The translations under genes and the position numbers were made by a program. Positions 23,751 to 33,207 of a DNA stretch of 64,000 nucleotides are shown here, in pieces; position 1 is the first letter of the stretch, and each line of letters opens with the position of its first letter. Under the pieces are notes generated by a model. That model did no database searches. It was not told where the DNA came from and was given only the letters and a program-made list of their open reading frames with translations. This stretch comes from Acidobacteriota bacterium. GTDB lineage: Bacteria > Acidobacteriota > Terriglobia > Terriglobales > Acidobacteriaceae. The DNA is taken from assembly GCA_023410055.1 (NCBI GenBank), contig JAEYQK010000055.1, positions 1 through 64,000 on the forward strand. Reading direction: 5' to 3'.

Positions 23751-24674
23751 ATGTTTGGAATGAAAAAGTACAACTACGAGGGTTTCAGTCGTGATCTGCT
23801 GATGAAGGACGTACTGACGGACAAGGTCGGAGGGCCAAAGCCGGGAGATCGCGCGCCGGACTTCGAAGGCCGCACGCTTAATGGCGACAAGGTGAAATTG
23901 CAGGACTATCGCGGCGACAAGAATGTGGTGCTGACATTTGGTTCAGCCACATGTCCGTTCACGGCAGGCTCGATCACCGGAATTCAGGATCTCTATGACG
24001 AGTACAACGGCGACGATACGCAATTCTTTTTCGTCTATGTGCGTGAAGCGCATCCCGGCGAGAAGATGCCTGCGCACAGCTCGATGCAGGAGAAGACACG
24101 CGCAGCCGAACGTTTCCGCGACGAAGAGAATCTCGAAATGCCGATCATCGTTGATGATGTAAGCGGCAGCATTCATCGGAAGTACGGCAAGCTGCCCAAT
24201 CCGACGTACGTGATCGACAAGTCGGGGCGAGTGGCGTTTCGCTCGTTGTGGACCCGTCCTGCCATAGTGGAAGACGCACTCGAGGAATTGCTTGATGCGC
24301 AACGTAGGCGCGGCTCGAGTCATGTGGTCGTTGATGGCGGAGAGGACGCGACGATGCCTTCGACGTACGCCATGCTGCATACCTACCGCGCACTGGAGCG
24401 CGGTGGGCGGCGCTCGATTCATGACTTCCGGCGCGAGATGGGACTAACAGGACGCGTTACCGTGATGGGAAGCAGAATCGCCGAGCCACTCGCGGCAAAT
24501 CCCAAGATGACAATCGCGGGCGTACTGGCAACCGCGGGAGTTATTACAGGTGGTCTGCTGATTGGCCGCGCGTTGCGAGAGCGAAGACTGCGAGCACGGC
24601 AGCCCTACTATTTTGAGGGATACCGTACGGAACGCCAGGCGACCGGAACGGACTACGAGGCGGTTGGAATTTGA
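23751..24674 (+). CDS. Iodothyronine-deiodinase-like thioredoxin-fold protein (Cys form)
   Basis: A 307-residue protein. After GDRAPDFEGRTLNGDKVKLQ comes VLTFGSATCPF with C68 at the position that is selenocysteine in animal deiodinases (FGSxTUP). The further family motifs VYVREAHPGE, MPIIVDDVSG and LPNPTYVIDKSGRVAF are present. The C-terminal 100 residues contain a hydrophobic segment (TIAGVLATAGVITGGLLIG). Bacterial members are redox proteins of unknown substrate. ATG at 23751 follows AAGGAG. It is transcribed divergently from the TGA peroxiredoxin. Confidence 0.85.
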   Translation: MFGMKKYNYEGFSRDLLMKDVLTDKVGGPKPGDRAPDFEGRTLNGDKVKLQDYRGDKNVVLTFGSATCPFTAGSITGIQDLYDEYNGDDTQFFFVYVREAHPGEKMPAHSSMQEKTRAAERFRDEENLEMPIIVDDVSGSIHRKYGKLPNPTYVIDKSGRVAFRSLWTRPAIVEDALEELLDAQRRRGSSHVVVDGGEDATMPSTYAMLHTYRALERGGRRSIHDFRREMGLTGRVTVMGSRIAEPLAANPKMTIAGVLATAGVITGGLLIGRALRERRLRARQPYYFEGYRTERQATGTDYEAVGI

Positions 24675-24689
24675 GCGTCGAATGAGCGC

Positions 24690-24765
24690 GCACCGATCGG
24701 GTATCGGCGATCTGGCCGGGTTCGCTGTCGAATGGCGAGATGGCCGATCACCCGATAGCCAGACT
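24690..24765. repeat. ATCGGG/GGCGATCTGGCC repeat region
   Basis: The spacer contains GATCGGGTATCGGCGATCTGG and GATGGCCGATCACCCGATAG, inverted relatives of each other. GGCGATCTGGCC (24706-24717) is identical to 21702-21713. Confidence 0.65.
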
Positions 24766-25173
24766 CTATGACTTTCTGTGGGCCACAATCGAGAACGTCT
24801 GCTGGTCAGCGCTGCCAGCCTGATTTGCACTGACCACCACATCCCATGGGCCGGCCATCGTGAACTTTCCTTTTCCTTCGTAGTTACCTGAACCTTTGTC
24901 GGCGAAGGTGACTTCGTTTTTGCCCATGTCCATGGTCCGCATCTTGAGAGCGGCAGTAACCCTAGCGCCTGGAACAGGTTGGCCCGAGCTGTCGGTCAAC
25001 GTTAGTTTGAACGTGGTGTCCTGCTCTTCAACAGGCGGGACCGGGTCTGTTGTAAGCGACATTTTGAAAGAAGACGGCTGAGTCTGCTGCGGCTGAGCGG
25101 TCGTTGTCTGTTGTTTCTGACAGGCCAATACGAAAACGAGTACGAGCGGAAGAAGATAAGCGGATCTACGCAT
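24766..25173 (-). CDS. Lipoprotein with YtkA/FixH-like domain
   Basis: A 135-residue lipoprotein: signal peptide with lipobox LVFVLAC (mature Cys about 18), a Gln/Thr-rich linker, then an Ig-like beta domain reading FKLTLTDSSGQPVPGARV and NYEGKGKFTMAGPWDVVV. The domain matches the YtkA-like/FixH pattern found in copper or cytochrome-oxidase related exported proteins. ATG start with AGGAG just upstream. Probably periplasmic, lipid-anchored. Confidence 0.85.
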   Translation of the reverse strand: MRRSAYLLPLVLVFVLACQKQQTTTAQPQQTQPSSFKMSLTTDPVPPVEEQDTTFKLTLTDSSGQPVPGARVTAALKMRTMDMGKNEVTFADKGSGNYEGKGKFTMAGPWDVVVSANQAGSADQQTFSIVAHRKS

Positions 25174-25291
25174 GCGATCTCCTCAACCCTGTTTAAACCA
25201 CTCAGCTGAACAGGGCACATGCGGATTATAAGGCAGAACGTTTTGCGAGGACGAGACGACCGGTTGAGACCAGCGCTCCGGTGAAGGTGAA

Positions 25292-26254
25292 TCAGCGATT
25301 AGGGGAATGGGAGGAGCCGCTGACCGGGATGACGCACCCGTTCGCGACTTCGCAGAGCTCGTGTTCGAACTGGAGGGTCGTGTGCTCAATGTGAAACTCG
25401 GAGCGCAAACAGTCCTGCACACTGCGTAAGATCTTCTCACTTTCTGAGGGCGGAATGTCGGCAATGGCGATGTGGCAGGAAAGCGCGTGCCTCTGTGAGC
25501 CCAGGCTCCATACATGGAGGTCGTGAACGTGGCGCACGCCGGGCACGGCACTGATCGCACCGGCGATGTTCTCGTACTTCATGCCGCGGGGCAGGCCTTC
25601 CAGCAATATGTTGAGCGTCTCGCGAATGATGCCGAAGGATGACCACAGAATGAGTGCGCCAATACCGAAGGAGAGGGCACTGTCGATCCAAACCTTGCCG
25701 GTGGCCATGATGATCCAGCCCCCGACGATCACTGCGGCGGTGGACAGCGTATCTCCAATCTCGTGAAGAAAGGCGCTGCGGATGTTGAGGTCGTGGCTGC
25801 GTGCCCATAATAAGGCGGCAATGACGCCGTTCATGGCGACGCCGATGGCGGCGACGACGATCATTACTCCGGGGCGGACCTCGACTGGTTTATGAAGCCG
25901 TTCGAACGCTTCGTAGAAGATATAGAACGAAAGCACAACGAGCGTTGCGGAATTTATGAAAGCGGCAAGCACTCCGGCCCTGCTGTATCCGTACGTCTTT
26001 GTGGCGTTGGGCGGACGCGTCTCCATGTAGACGGCGAACAGCGACAGTAGCAGCGCGAGAAAGTCCGAGACGTTGTGCGCAGCCTCAGAGATCAGTGCTA
26101 ACGAATGCGCCTTGAGCCCCGCAATCACCAGCACGGCAATGTATGCAATCGTGATAAACAGGGAGATGCGCAACACGTGCGCTTTGCCCACACCGCCGCT
26201 TTGGTCCCCGGCATTCCCGTGACCGTGGCCGTGTGCATGTGCGTGTGCGTGCAT
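25292..26254 (-). CDS. Cation diffusion facilitator metal exporter
   Basis: A 320-residue CDF family transporter. The N-terminus is His-rich (MHAHAHAHGHGHG). Six transmembrane spans follow, with metal-site residues in SEAAHNVSDFLALLLS (span II) and in LHEIGDTLST (span V). The cytoplasmic C-terminal domain (AVPGVRHVHDLHVWSLGSQR) is the metal-sensing dimerisation domain. It exports Zn, Co or Cd in exchange for protons (CzcD/ZitB-like). Confidence 0.95.
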   Translation of the reverse strand: MHAHAHAHGHGHGNAGDQSGGVGKAHVLRISLFITIAYIAVLVIAGLKAHSLALISEAAHNVSDFLALLLSLFAVYMETRPPNATKTYGYSRAGVLAAFINSATLVVLSFYIFYEAFERLHKPVEVRPGVMIVVAAIGVAMNGVIAALLWARSHDLNIRSAFLHEIGDTLSTAAVIVGGWIIMATGKVWIDSALSFGIGALILWSSFGIIRETLNILLEGLPRGMKYENIAGAISAVPGVRHVHDLHVWSLGSQRHALSCHIAIADIPPSESEKILRSVQDCLRSEFHIEHTTLQFEHELCEVANGCVIPVSGSSHSPNR

Positions 26255-26371
26255 GTCAACAGTGTACTTTCAGGCAGATTCGGGTTCAACGAGGAGCGGG
26301 GTAGCTGGGCGAGGCTTCCGGGGCATACTGACGCGCATCACACGAAATTACGTGAATTCCGAGGAGTGGAT

Positions 26372-27343
26372 ATGAAGCGTGGTGGACTTGTTGTGGCCTT
26401 GTTCTCGGTCCTGTCGGGAAGCGTAGCTTTGGCTCAGATGCAGCCTGGCATGGGAGGACAACAGCCGGGAATGGGCGGTCAGCAACCTGGCATGGGACAG
26501 CATATCCCCGGTGTGGGCGAACCTGGTATGGGCGGAACCGGAGGAATGCCGGGCGACAATCAGCAGCAGAACACGACCCAAACCGGTGACAAGCATTCCG
26601 TGGCGAAGGTTGATGACGATACGCTGCTACGACAGGTACATGAGCAGTTGGCGCGCAGAAACGAGTTCAACGACGTGAGACCTAGCGTGAAAGATGGCGT
26701 GGTCACGCTCGAAGGCTCGGTGCCACAGAAGACTGATCGCAAGCGGGCGAAGCAAGAGGCAGAATCAGTGCCGGGGGTCCGCAAAGTGAAAGAGAAGCTC
26801 AGCATCCGTCCAGGCGGACCTAGCGCCAGCACGCAACCCGAAACCGTGGGTGGAGTCACCGGCGGCACCGCCAATCCTGAGACAAGCAAGAACACGGCCG
26901 GGAGCATTTCAGGTAACACGTCGGCTTCGTCAGGCACTACCGCGGGTACTGCCTCAATGGGGCAGGCCGGTGCGAGCACAAGCTCCGCACCGAGCACCAA
27001 TCCTGGAACCACGCCCGGATCAAACGCGGGAGGAACAAGCCAGCCCGCAGGCGCTGTTACGCAGAACTCTGGGGGAGCGCAAGGCTCGAATCCGGGAACT
27101 CCAGAGGTGGGGACCACGATGCCTGACAATGCTTCGCTGCAGGGGCAAATTCAGAATGCGTTCAAAAACGACCCGAATCTTAAGAACACAAACGTTGTTA
27201 CCACTGTCACAGACGAGTCCATCGAGCTAACCGGCAATGTCGCAACAGGCAAGGATCGGCAAGCCGCCAAGGCGATAGCCGAATCGTACGCAGGACATAG
27301 GAAGGTAGTGGACCACCTCACCGTTGCAGGACAGAAGCAGTGA
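26372..27343 (+). CDS. Exported protein with two BON domains
   Basis: A 323-residue protein. Signal peptide (about 1-22), then a Met/Gly/Gln/Pro stretch with repeated QPGMGGQ units, BON domain 1 (about 88-148, DGVVTLEGSVPQKTDRKRA), a long Ser/Thr/Gly/Ala linker, and BON domain 2 (about 258-320, SIELTGNVATGKDRQAAKAI). BON domains bind lipid or outer-membrane components. ATG at 26372 follows GAGGAG; upstream codons overlap the divergent CDF gene and are not used. Confidence 0.9.
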   Translation: MKRGGLVVALFSVLSGSVALAQMQPGMGGQQPGMGGQQPGMGQHIPGVGEPGMGGTGGMPGDNQQQNTTQTGDKHSVAKVDDDTLLRQVHEQLARRNEFNDVRPSVKDGVVTLEGSVPQKTDRKRAKQEAESVPGVRKVKEKLSIRPGGPSASTQPETVGGVTGGTANPETSKNTAGSISGNTSASSGTTAGTASMGQAGASTSSAPSTNPGTTPGSNAGGTSQPAGAVTQNSGGAQGSNPGTPEVGTTMPDNASLQGQIQNAFKNDPNLKNTNVVTTVTDESIELTGNVATGKDRQAAKAIAESYAGHRKVVDHLTVAGQKQ

Positions 27344-27348
27344 AGTAG

Positions 27349-27561
27349 CTAAGCGCAAGCCGAAACGGCTTCTTCGTTCTTTCGGCGGCAGCACTGAAGG
27401 TGTGCTCGTTCCCAGATGGCGACCATGTCCCTATCGCGAGTGAACGCTCGTCCACCGCAGCGCAAGCACTCGATTCGCCCGATCTCTACGCTGTAGACGA
27501 ACCCGCGTGGTCGAACGCTTATTACGGAAGCGCGAATGGGGGTAGGGAGCTCTCCATTCAT
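27349..27561 (-). CDS. Small Cys-containing hypothetical protein
   Basis: A 70-residue protein not recognised. It holds one zinc-ribbon-like half (IECLRCGGRAF) and a later CC pair. ATG at 27561 has a good Shine-Dalgarno (AGAGGA, six bases before), which favours a real gene. It converges with the BON gene, five bases from its stop. Confidence 0.5.
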   Translation of the reverse strand: MNGELPTPIRASVISVRPRGFVYSVEIGRIECLRCGGRAFTRDRDMVAIWERAHLQCCRRKNEEAVSACA

Positions 27562-27748
27562 GACTAATCCTCTGGATTATTTGGGAAGATTAAGGGTCAA
27601 TCCGGACTCGTAACTTCGATGCCGCACAACTTTGTACCAAGTTCTGTGCTCATGCAAGAAGAAAACTCACGCCAAACTGCGCAATTTCCCTAAATAGAAC
27701 TAACCTCATCTCATTTTGAAACACGGCCCACGGAGCCCCAAGAAAGGC

Positions 27749-27772
27749 CCTTGCCGCCACTTGGCGGCAAGG
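27749..27772 (-). terminator. Terminator of the OmpA-family gene
   Basis: CCTTGCCGCC and GGCGGCAAGG form a perfect 10-bp stem with a 4-base loop. Read on the minus strand it is followed by GCCTTTCTTGG. It sits 14 bases beyond the stop of the gene at 27787. Confidence 0.8.
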
Positions 27773-27786
27773 GTGTTGGAGGGAAG

Positions 27787-28770
27787 TTACTGCTGAGGCT
27801 GTTGTTGCTGCGGTTGCTGAGCCGCCGGAGCCGCCGGATTGGAGGAAGCTGGCTGGTTGCTCTGAGATTCGGGAGCAGCCGTCGAAGTACCAGTCATGCC
27901 ACCCTGGGTCGACGGAGCGCCACCTTGTGCAAGCTGCTCGAGATTGTTTTTCAGCAAGCTGATTTCAACGCGGCCGCCAGTGGTGCGACGCGGTTTTTCG
28001 CCCGTGGCACTTGCCGGACGCGGCGCATTGCCCATGCCGAGTACATAGATCCGGTAGACCGGGATGTCGTGGTTGAGAACCAGGTAACGCACAACCGAGT
28101 CAGCCAGATGCTGTGAATTCTGGATAGCGGTCTGACCTTTTCCAGACGAGAACCCCTGGACTTCGACTACGTAACCCTTCTGGTCTTTCAGGTTCTGCGC
28201 CATTTCATCCAGAGCGTCTTTCGCTTTCTTGCTCAACACATTCTGGCCGGGACGAAAAACGATTTCCGCCTGTGTGACCGGTTTGTACTGATCGATGTTG
28301 GTGACAACCTGCTCAACGGTACCGAGCCGGGTTGACGCCTGCTGCGCCGTCTGGTTGGCGGCCTGAGCGCGGTTGCCGGCATCGAGGGCGTGCTGATCGG
28401 CCTGCGAGGCCTTCGCGTCAGCGAGGCGGATACCTTCCTGTGCGCGCGAATCGACGTCCTTGATCATCTTCGTGTTGCTGGCGGTGAGTTCATCGAGTTC
28501 GTTCACGCGATTGCGGATCGGTCCCATCTGGCGCTGAACATACTTCTTGCGGGCGAACGGATTCAGATGGCCCCAGAAGCCTTCATGCGTTTCTTGCTGT
28601 AAAGGCTGACGCGCGGACATGCTCTGGTCAGACGTGCTCTGGGTGGCGGTCTGCGCCGAGGTTTGCGCCTGCGGGGCAGGCTGTGTGTTCTGGTCGTTTG
28701 TGGTTTGCGCGGCGACCGGAGCCGCAAGTGCGGCGGCCAAGGCCAGTGCCATCCAAGTGCTTTGCTTCAT
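27787..28770 (-). CDS. OmpA-family outer membrane/peptidoglycan-binding protein
   Basis: A 327-residue exported protein. Signal peptide (about 1-22), a Gln/Thr/Ser-rich region, a helical coiled-coil-like section (about 95-150, DADGNRAQAANQTAQQ-type Ala/Gln repeats), and a C-terminal OmpA domain (about 165-275: VTQAEIVFRPGQNVLSKKAK, VVEVQGFSSGKGQ, GGRVEISLL). The tail is Gln/Pro-rich. It probably ties the outer membrane to peptidoglycan. ATG at 28770 is chosen because GGAGG lies nine bases upstream. Confidence 0.9.
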   Translation of the reverse strand: MKQSTWMALALAAALAAPVAAQTTNDQNTQPAPQAQTSAQTATQSTSDQSMSARQPLQQETHEGFWGHLNPFARKKYVQRQMGPIRNRVNELDELTASNTKMIKDVDSRAQEGIRLADAKASQADQHALDAGNRAQAANQTAQQASTRLGTVEQVVTNIDQYKPVTQAEIVFRPGQNVLSKKAKDALDEMAQNLKDQKGYVVEVQGFSSGKGQTAIQNSQHLADSVVRYLVLNHDIPVYRIYVLGMGNAPRPASATGEKPRRTTGGRVEISLLKNNLEQLAQGGAPSTQGGMTGTSTAAPESQSNQPASSNPAAPAAQQPQQQQPQQ

Positions 28771-29140
28771 CTCGAAAAACCTCCGAATAATGAGGGACCT
28801 CGGAGAGACCACGTCACCTGCTCTGGACGGTGGTAACCCGTGTTGTAGTGCGACCCACTGATTGGCGAAGTCGGAAGATGCTGTTTGCGGCAACTGCCTA
28901 CTTCGCTCTACGCCAGAGTTGTTATCAGGTCGATTGCCAAACTGGAGGCCCACATCGCGCCCCTAAGTCGTTGATTTGCATGGATGAGAAATCACGAGGC
29001 AAGACTTTGCCGAGTAGAAAGGCGCGGCAGAGAGTAATTTTGACTGAAACAACGCACAGAACATGCGGCCCTCACCACTGGAAGTTGAACGGGTGCATCT
29101 TAGCTCGAAAGCGTCCACGCTTTTAGTCTGGGGTGGAACG
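28771..29140. other. 370-bp divergent spacer without a gene
   Basis: It lies between the OmpA gene (minus) and the M20 peptidase (plus) and must contain both promoters. AAAGCGT-CC-ACGCTTT forms a 7-bp hairpin about 20 bases before the peptidase start. I see no consensus promoter, repeat or RNA gene. Confidence 0.5.
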
Positions 29141-30625
29141 GTGAAGACTGCTTTTCTGGTAACCTGCCTGTTCTTTCTGTCCGCAACGTGCAACGTAGCT
29201 GGATTTGCCTCGAAGAGTTCCGCGCCAGTACGCATCCAGGTTGTTGCGGATCGTCCCTTTGGAACCGAGTGGATTCCGGACCAGACTCTGAACCAGTACT
29301 CGGATCTTGCTGTCAAATGGTTGCGAGACTATCTGAGAATCAACACGACAAATCCTCCCGGAAACGAACAGAAGAGCGCCGAATTCTTCAAGGCCCTATT
29401 CGATGCGGAGGGGATCGAGAATCAACTGCTCGAGTTTGCACCAGGACGGGCCAATATCTGGGCGCATATGCCTTGTGCATTACCCTCCAAAGAATGCGGC
29501 AGGCCGATCATTCTCCTGAATCACATGGACGTGGTTACGGCCGAGGCATCGCACTGGCGGGTCCCTCCTTTTAGCGCCGCCATCGTAGGCGGCTCTATCT
29601 ACGGGCGTGGCGCGCAGGACATGAAAAAGGAAGGCATCGTCCAGGCACTCGTGCTCGTGATGCTCAGCCGGGAACGCGTTCAGTTGAGTCGTGATGTGAT
29701 CTTCCTCGCAACAGCCGATGAAGAAGTCGACAACGTGGGTAGTAAGTGGATCATTCAAAACAGGCGTGACCTGCTTCGTAACGCCGAATATCTGATTACG
29801 GAGGGCGGAGAGAATAGTCTGGGTAACAGCGGAGTCGAGTATGTAGGCATAGACGTTGCGGAAAAGGCTCCCTTCTGGCTTCACGTTGTCGCGCACGGGC
29901 ACGCCGGTCACGGTTCGCAGCCGTCGGATGATTCAGCCCCGGATAGGCTGATTGCAGCTTTGCAGAAGATCACCGATTTCAGGCCAGAGCTACGGCTCAC
30001 ACCGGTGGTCGAGGCGTACTTGCGAGCCATGGCTCCATTGCAGTCGCAAACGCGCGCGCAGCAGTTCTTGAACATTCGCTACATGTTGCAGGACCAGCAG
30101 ACGAGAGAACAGTTCCGAGCCGACGGCTCGCTTGGTTACATGCTGCAAGACACGCTTGCAGTGACCATGCTTGGGGGAGCCTCTCAAACGAACGTCATTC
30201 CCGATGAAGCCTGGGCGAATGTCGACGTGCGACTGCTGCCGGGCAGCGATCCGCAACAGCTGTTGGATAATCTGCGCAAGGCAGTCAATGATCCAAACGT
30301 AACGATCGAGCCCCTCAAGGGATTCGTTCGCTCCAACGAATCGCCGACGAACACGGAGTTATGGGACACGATTCGAGCCGCCAGCAAGAGATACTTCGAC
30401 AATGCACCCCTGGTTCCATTTTTGACCACCGGCTATACGGAGAGCCAGTTGTACCGGGAACTCGGCATTGTCTGCTACGGATTCAGCCCCTATCGGCAAA
30501 ACATTGAAGAGAGCGGAACCGAGCACGGTGATAACGAACGCGTGCGCGTGGATGAAGTGCGGCAAGCACCGCGGGTGCTCTACGACGTTGTGGTCAGGAT
30601 CGCCGGCGGAAGACCGAACTTCTGA
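29141..30625 (+). CDS. Exported M20 family zinc peptidase/deacylase
   Basis: A 494-residue protein with a signal peptide (VKTAFLVTCLFFLSATCNVA). The M20 metal sites are present: LLNHMDVV (His, Asp), GRGAQDMKKEG (bridging Asp), ATADEEVDN (catalytic Glu pair) and ITEGGENS. The internal dimerisation domain includes VVAHGHAGHGSQP. It probably hydrolyses peptides or N-acyl amino acids in the periplasm. GTG at 29141 is preferred because the signal peptide starts there and GGGTGG precedes it. Confidence 0.93.
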   Translation: MKTAFLVTCLFFLSATCNVAGFASKSSAPVRIQVVADRPFGTEWIPDQTLNQYSDLAVKWLRDYLRINTTNPPGNEQKSAEFFKALFDAEGIENQLLEFAPGRANIWAHMPCALPSKECGRPIILLNHMDVVTAEASHWRVPPFSAAIVGGSIYGRGAQDMKKEGIVQALVLVMLSRERVQLSRDVIFLATADEEVDNVGSKWIIQNRRDLLRNAEYLITEGGENSLGNSGVEYVGIDVAEKAPFWLHVVAHGHAGHGSQPSDDSAPDRLIAALQKITDFRPELRLTPVVEAYLRAMAPLQSQTRAQQFLNIRYMLQDQQTREQFRADGSLGYMLQDTLAVTMLGGASQTNVIPDEAWANVDVRLLPGSDPQQLLDNLRKAVNDPNVTIEPLKGFVRSNESPTNTELWDTIRAASKRYFDNAPLVPFLTTGYTESQLYRELGIVCYGFSPYRQNIEESGTEHGDNERVRVDEVRQAPRVLYDVVVRIAGGRPNF

Positions 30626-30652
30626 GGGGCGAAAGATCTGGCCTTCGCCCCT
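30625..30652. terminator. Bidirectional terminator between convergent genes
   Basis: AGGGGCGAA and TTCGCCCCT form a perfect 9-bp stem around AGATCTGGCC. It overlaps the last base of the peptidase stop and lies before the stop of the minus-strand TPR gene. Confidence 0.65.
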
Positions 30653-30665
30653 GATTGCGTAGTGC

Positions 30666-31973
30666 CTAGTTCGTCGGTGTCTTGGGCACAACGTATTCGT
30701 CAAGGTATTGGCGCAGCTTGTCACGGTTCTTGTCGCGGTAAGCGGCGTAGTCCTGGGCGATGCCGGCATCGGCACGGTTGATCAGAATGTGCGGTTCGAG
30801 CATGCCCGAGTCGCTGAGTTTGAGAAGAAGAGCGATTCCGGGGTCAAGGTCCTTTGTTTTGAGTTTTCTCTTTTTCAAGTCTTCCTGAACTGCGGAGACA
30901 ACGGCTCCAAGCGAAGAACTTTCTTCGACCAGAGTATGGCGATATTCCTTCTCATTTGGGAATCTCTGCTTGAAAACTCCGGCTTGCCAACCTCCACTCA
31001 TCAATTGGTAGATTGACCATGATGCCGTACCGTCTTTCTTATCGCTTCCAAGGTTCAGAGCGATGGGAATAGTGACCTTTCCGTCGCTGCCCTGAGTTGC
31101 TTCCGGACGCTTCGGCGCGTTAATGTTTGGAGCCATGAGCTGAACTTTGGCTGCATCAGCCCACTGTTTGAGTCCCACCCACGCCTGGCGCTCATAAGGT
31201 TCGGCGACGACAGCGTCAATAAATCTGGACCGAGCCTCATCCAGCTTGCCCATGCGTACGAGCGCATCTCCCCAGTAGCGATAGGCCGTTTCGGTGTTTG
31301 GATCCAGCTGGGTTGCGCGCGAGAACCACTCGCATGCACTGCCGTATTGCTTGTCGGCAAAATAGGAATCACCAATGAAAAGAACGGCTCGATAGAGATT
31401 GGGGTCAAGCAGCATTGCGCGCGTGTAGGACTTGATCGCCGCTTTGTAATCGCCACGGGCGAACATTCGCTCGCCTTCCTGCATGGCGTCATTGACTTCT
31501 TTCTGATTGGAGAAAACCTTGTCAGTACCACCATCAGCCGGGATGACCCTCAAGTAGTAAAGGAGTAAATCATCTTCGATACCCTGCTGCTGAACTTTGG
31601 CCAGGAGCGAGCGTCCCCTGGCACGCTGTTGTTTGCGCAACTGCGGGTCTTTGAGTTCGGTTTCGCTGTTAATCAGCGAGACTCCTAGACTCTCCAGAAC
31701 GACCGGGTTCTCGGGGTACTTTACCGCGAGCTTCTCAAGCATCGGGACAGCATCAACGTAGCGATGCTGCGCATAAACGGCCATTGCATCTGCATACTCG
31801 CCGTCTTTCTGCTTCAGCTGCTCATGAACACGGGCGGCCTCCGCAGATTTCTCCTCGGAAGGTGCGGACGTAGATTGCGTCCCAGCAGTCTGGGGCTGTG
31901 GCGGGGACTGAGCAAAAAGGCAGCAGTAGGCTAGACAGATGATCAACAAGAGACAGCTGCGAATAAATCCCAT
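30666..31973 (-). CDS. Exported tetratricopeptide repeat protein
   Basis: A 435-residue secreted protein with a signal peptide (MGFIRSCLLLIICLAYCCLF). TPR units are visible around residues 55-95 (DAMAVYAQHRYVDAVPMLEK) and 170-250 (GDYKAAIKSYTRAMLLDPN, YGSACEWFSRATQLDPNTE). The C-terminal 180 residues have no recognised fold. It is probably a periplasmic scaffold. ATG at 31973 follows GGGAGG at 10 bases; the longer frame lacks support. Confidence 0.85.
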   Translation of the reverse strand: MGFIRSCLLLIICLAYCCLFAQSPPQPQTAGTQSTSAPSEEKSAEAARVHEQLKQKDGEYADAMAVYAQHRYVDAVPMLEKLAVKYPENPVVLESLGVSLINSETELKDPQLRKQQRARGRSLLAKVQQQGIEDDLLLYYLRVIPADGGTDKVFSNQKEVNDAMQEGERMFARGDYKAAIKSYTRAMLLDPNLYRAVLFIGDSYFADKQYGSACEWFSRATQLDPNTETAYRYWGDALVRMGKLDEARSRFIDAVVAEPYERQAWVGLKQWADAAKVQLMAPNINAPKRPEATQGSDGKVTIPIALNLGSDKKDGTASWSIYQLMSGGWQAGVFKQRFPNEKEYRHTLVEESSSLGAVVSAVQEDLKKRKLKTKDLDPGIALLLKLSDSGMLEPHILINRADAGIAQDYAAYRDKNRDKLRQYLDEYVVPKTPTN

Positions 31974-32164
31974 GGGGGTCTGACCTCCCGGACAAAATAG
32001 CTGTTCTGCTTTAATTGACACCGAAACGCGCCTGAAAGAGTAGCAGAGTGGGACAGAACGGGCCATCTTTTTGAAGTCGCTGGAGACAGCGGATGAGACT
32101 CCCGAATTTAAGGCATCTTCCGCTCACCTTAGTTGCTCGAATAATGGAACGTCCGGGAGGGCCC

Positions 32165-33043
32165 ATGCGTGCTGCCATAATGATTGCAGCTACATGCCTG
32201 ATTACGATTGGCGCATGTGCGATAGAAGGTAAACAGGTTTCGTATCGGAGCGGTGACGACACGGTCAACGCAATGCTTTACTCGCCAAAGGGCAGTGGGC
32301 CATTTCCGGCGCTCGTGGTTGTACACGAGTGGTGGGGACTCAACGATTGGGTCAAAGAGCAGGCCGCCAAGCTGGCCGACCAGGGATACGAAACGCTTGC
32401 AATCGATCTTTATCGGGGCAAAGTAGCGTCTGATGCGGGTGAAGCGCACGAACTGATGCGCGGCGTCCCTGAAGACCGCGCTAAGCGCGACCTGGCTGCT
32501 TCTTTCGACTACCTGAAGTCGCGCAAAGACGTCGATCCCAAGCGCATCGGCGTCATCGGCTGGTGCATGGGCGGAGGCTACGCTTTGGACATGGCGCTGA
32601 CTCAGCCTACCCTGGCGGCAGCGGTGATCAATTACGGACATCTGGCGACCGACCCGGCAGAATTGAAGAAGATTAAGGCGCCGATGCTTGGCATCTTCGG
32701 GGGACAGGACCGCGGCATCCCTGTCGACGACGTGCACAAGTTCGAACAGCAGCTAAAGAAGCTGGGCAAGAAGATCGACGTTGTCGTTTACCCGGACGCT
32801 GGTCACGCCTTCGAGAACCCAAACAACAAGGACGGGTATCGGGAGGCCGATGCTACGAATGCTTGGCAGACCACTCTCAAGTTCTTGAATACGAATCTGA
32901 AGAACGGCTCCAAGGCGAGCACGAAGCGTCCCACTGTGAAGAAGGACACCGATGATGACGACAGTGGTGATATCGAAGTAGACGACAGAAGAGTTCCCAC
33001 TTTGACCACATGGGCAATTGATCCGCTTCGCCAACCGGCGTAG
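32165..33043 (+). CDS. Exported dienelactone hydrolase family protein
   Basis: A 292-residue alpha/beta hydrolase with an N-terminal signal-like segment (about 1-20). The catalytic triad of dienelactone hydrolases is visible: nucleophile Cys in GVIGWCMGGGYAL, Asp in GGQDRGIPVDD and His in YPDAGHAFENP. VVVHEWWGLNDW is the oxyanion region. The Lys/Asp-rich C-terminal tail (KKDTDDDDSGDIEVDDRR) is unusual. ATG at 32165 follows GGGAGG. Confidence 0.9.
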   Translation: MRAAIMIAATCLITIGACAIEGKQVSYRSGDDTVNAMLYSPKGSGPFPALVVVHEWWGLNDWVKEQAAKLADQGYETLAIDLYRGKVASDAGEAHELMRGVPEDRAKRDLAASFDYLKSRKDVDPKRIGVIGWCMGGGYALDMALTQPTLAAAVINYGHLATDPAELKKIKAPMLGIFGGQDRGIPVDDVHKFEQQLKKLGKKIDVVVYPDAGHAFENPNNKDGYREADATNAWQTTLKFLNTNLKNGSKASTKRPTVKKDTDDDDSGDIEVDDRRVPTLTTWAIDPLRQPA

Positions 33044-33207
33044 TAGCACCCAAACGCGCTAGGCCCCACGTTACTCCGTGTGCAAGACTGCGCTCGCGTC
33101 CGTGCATCAGCAGCTCAGAGATGACAAACTTTGTGCTTGCAAGGACGTTCTACTCTGGTTACTATGCAATTACCCCCGGAGATAATTTATTTAGCGGTTT
33201 TCCCTAC

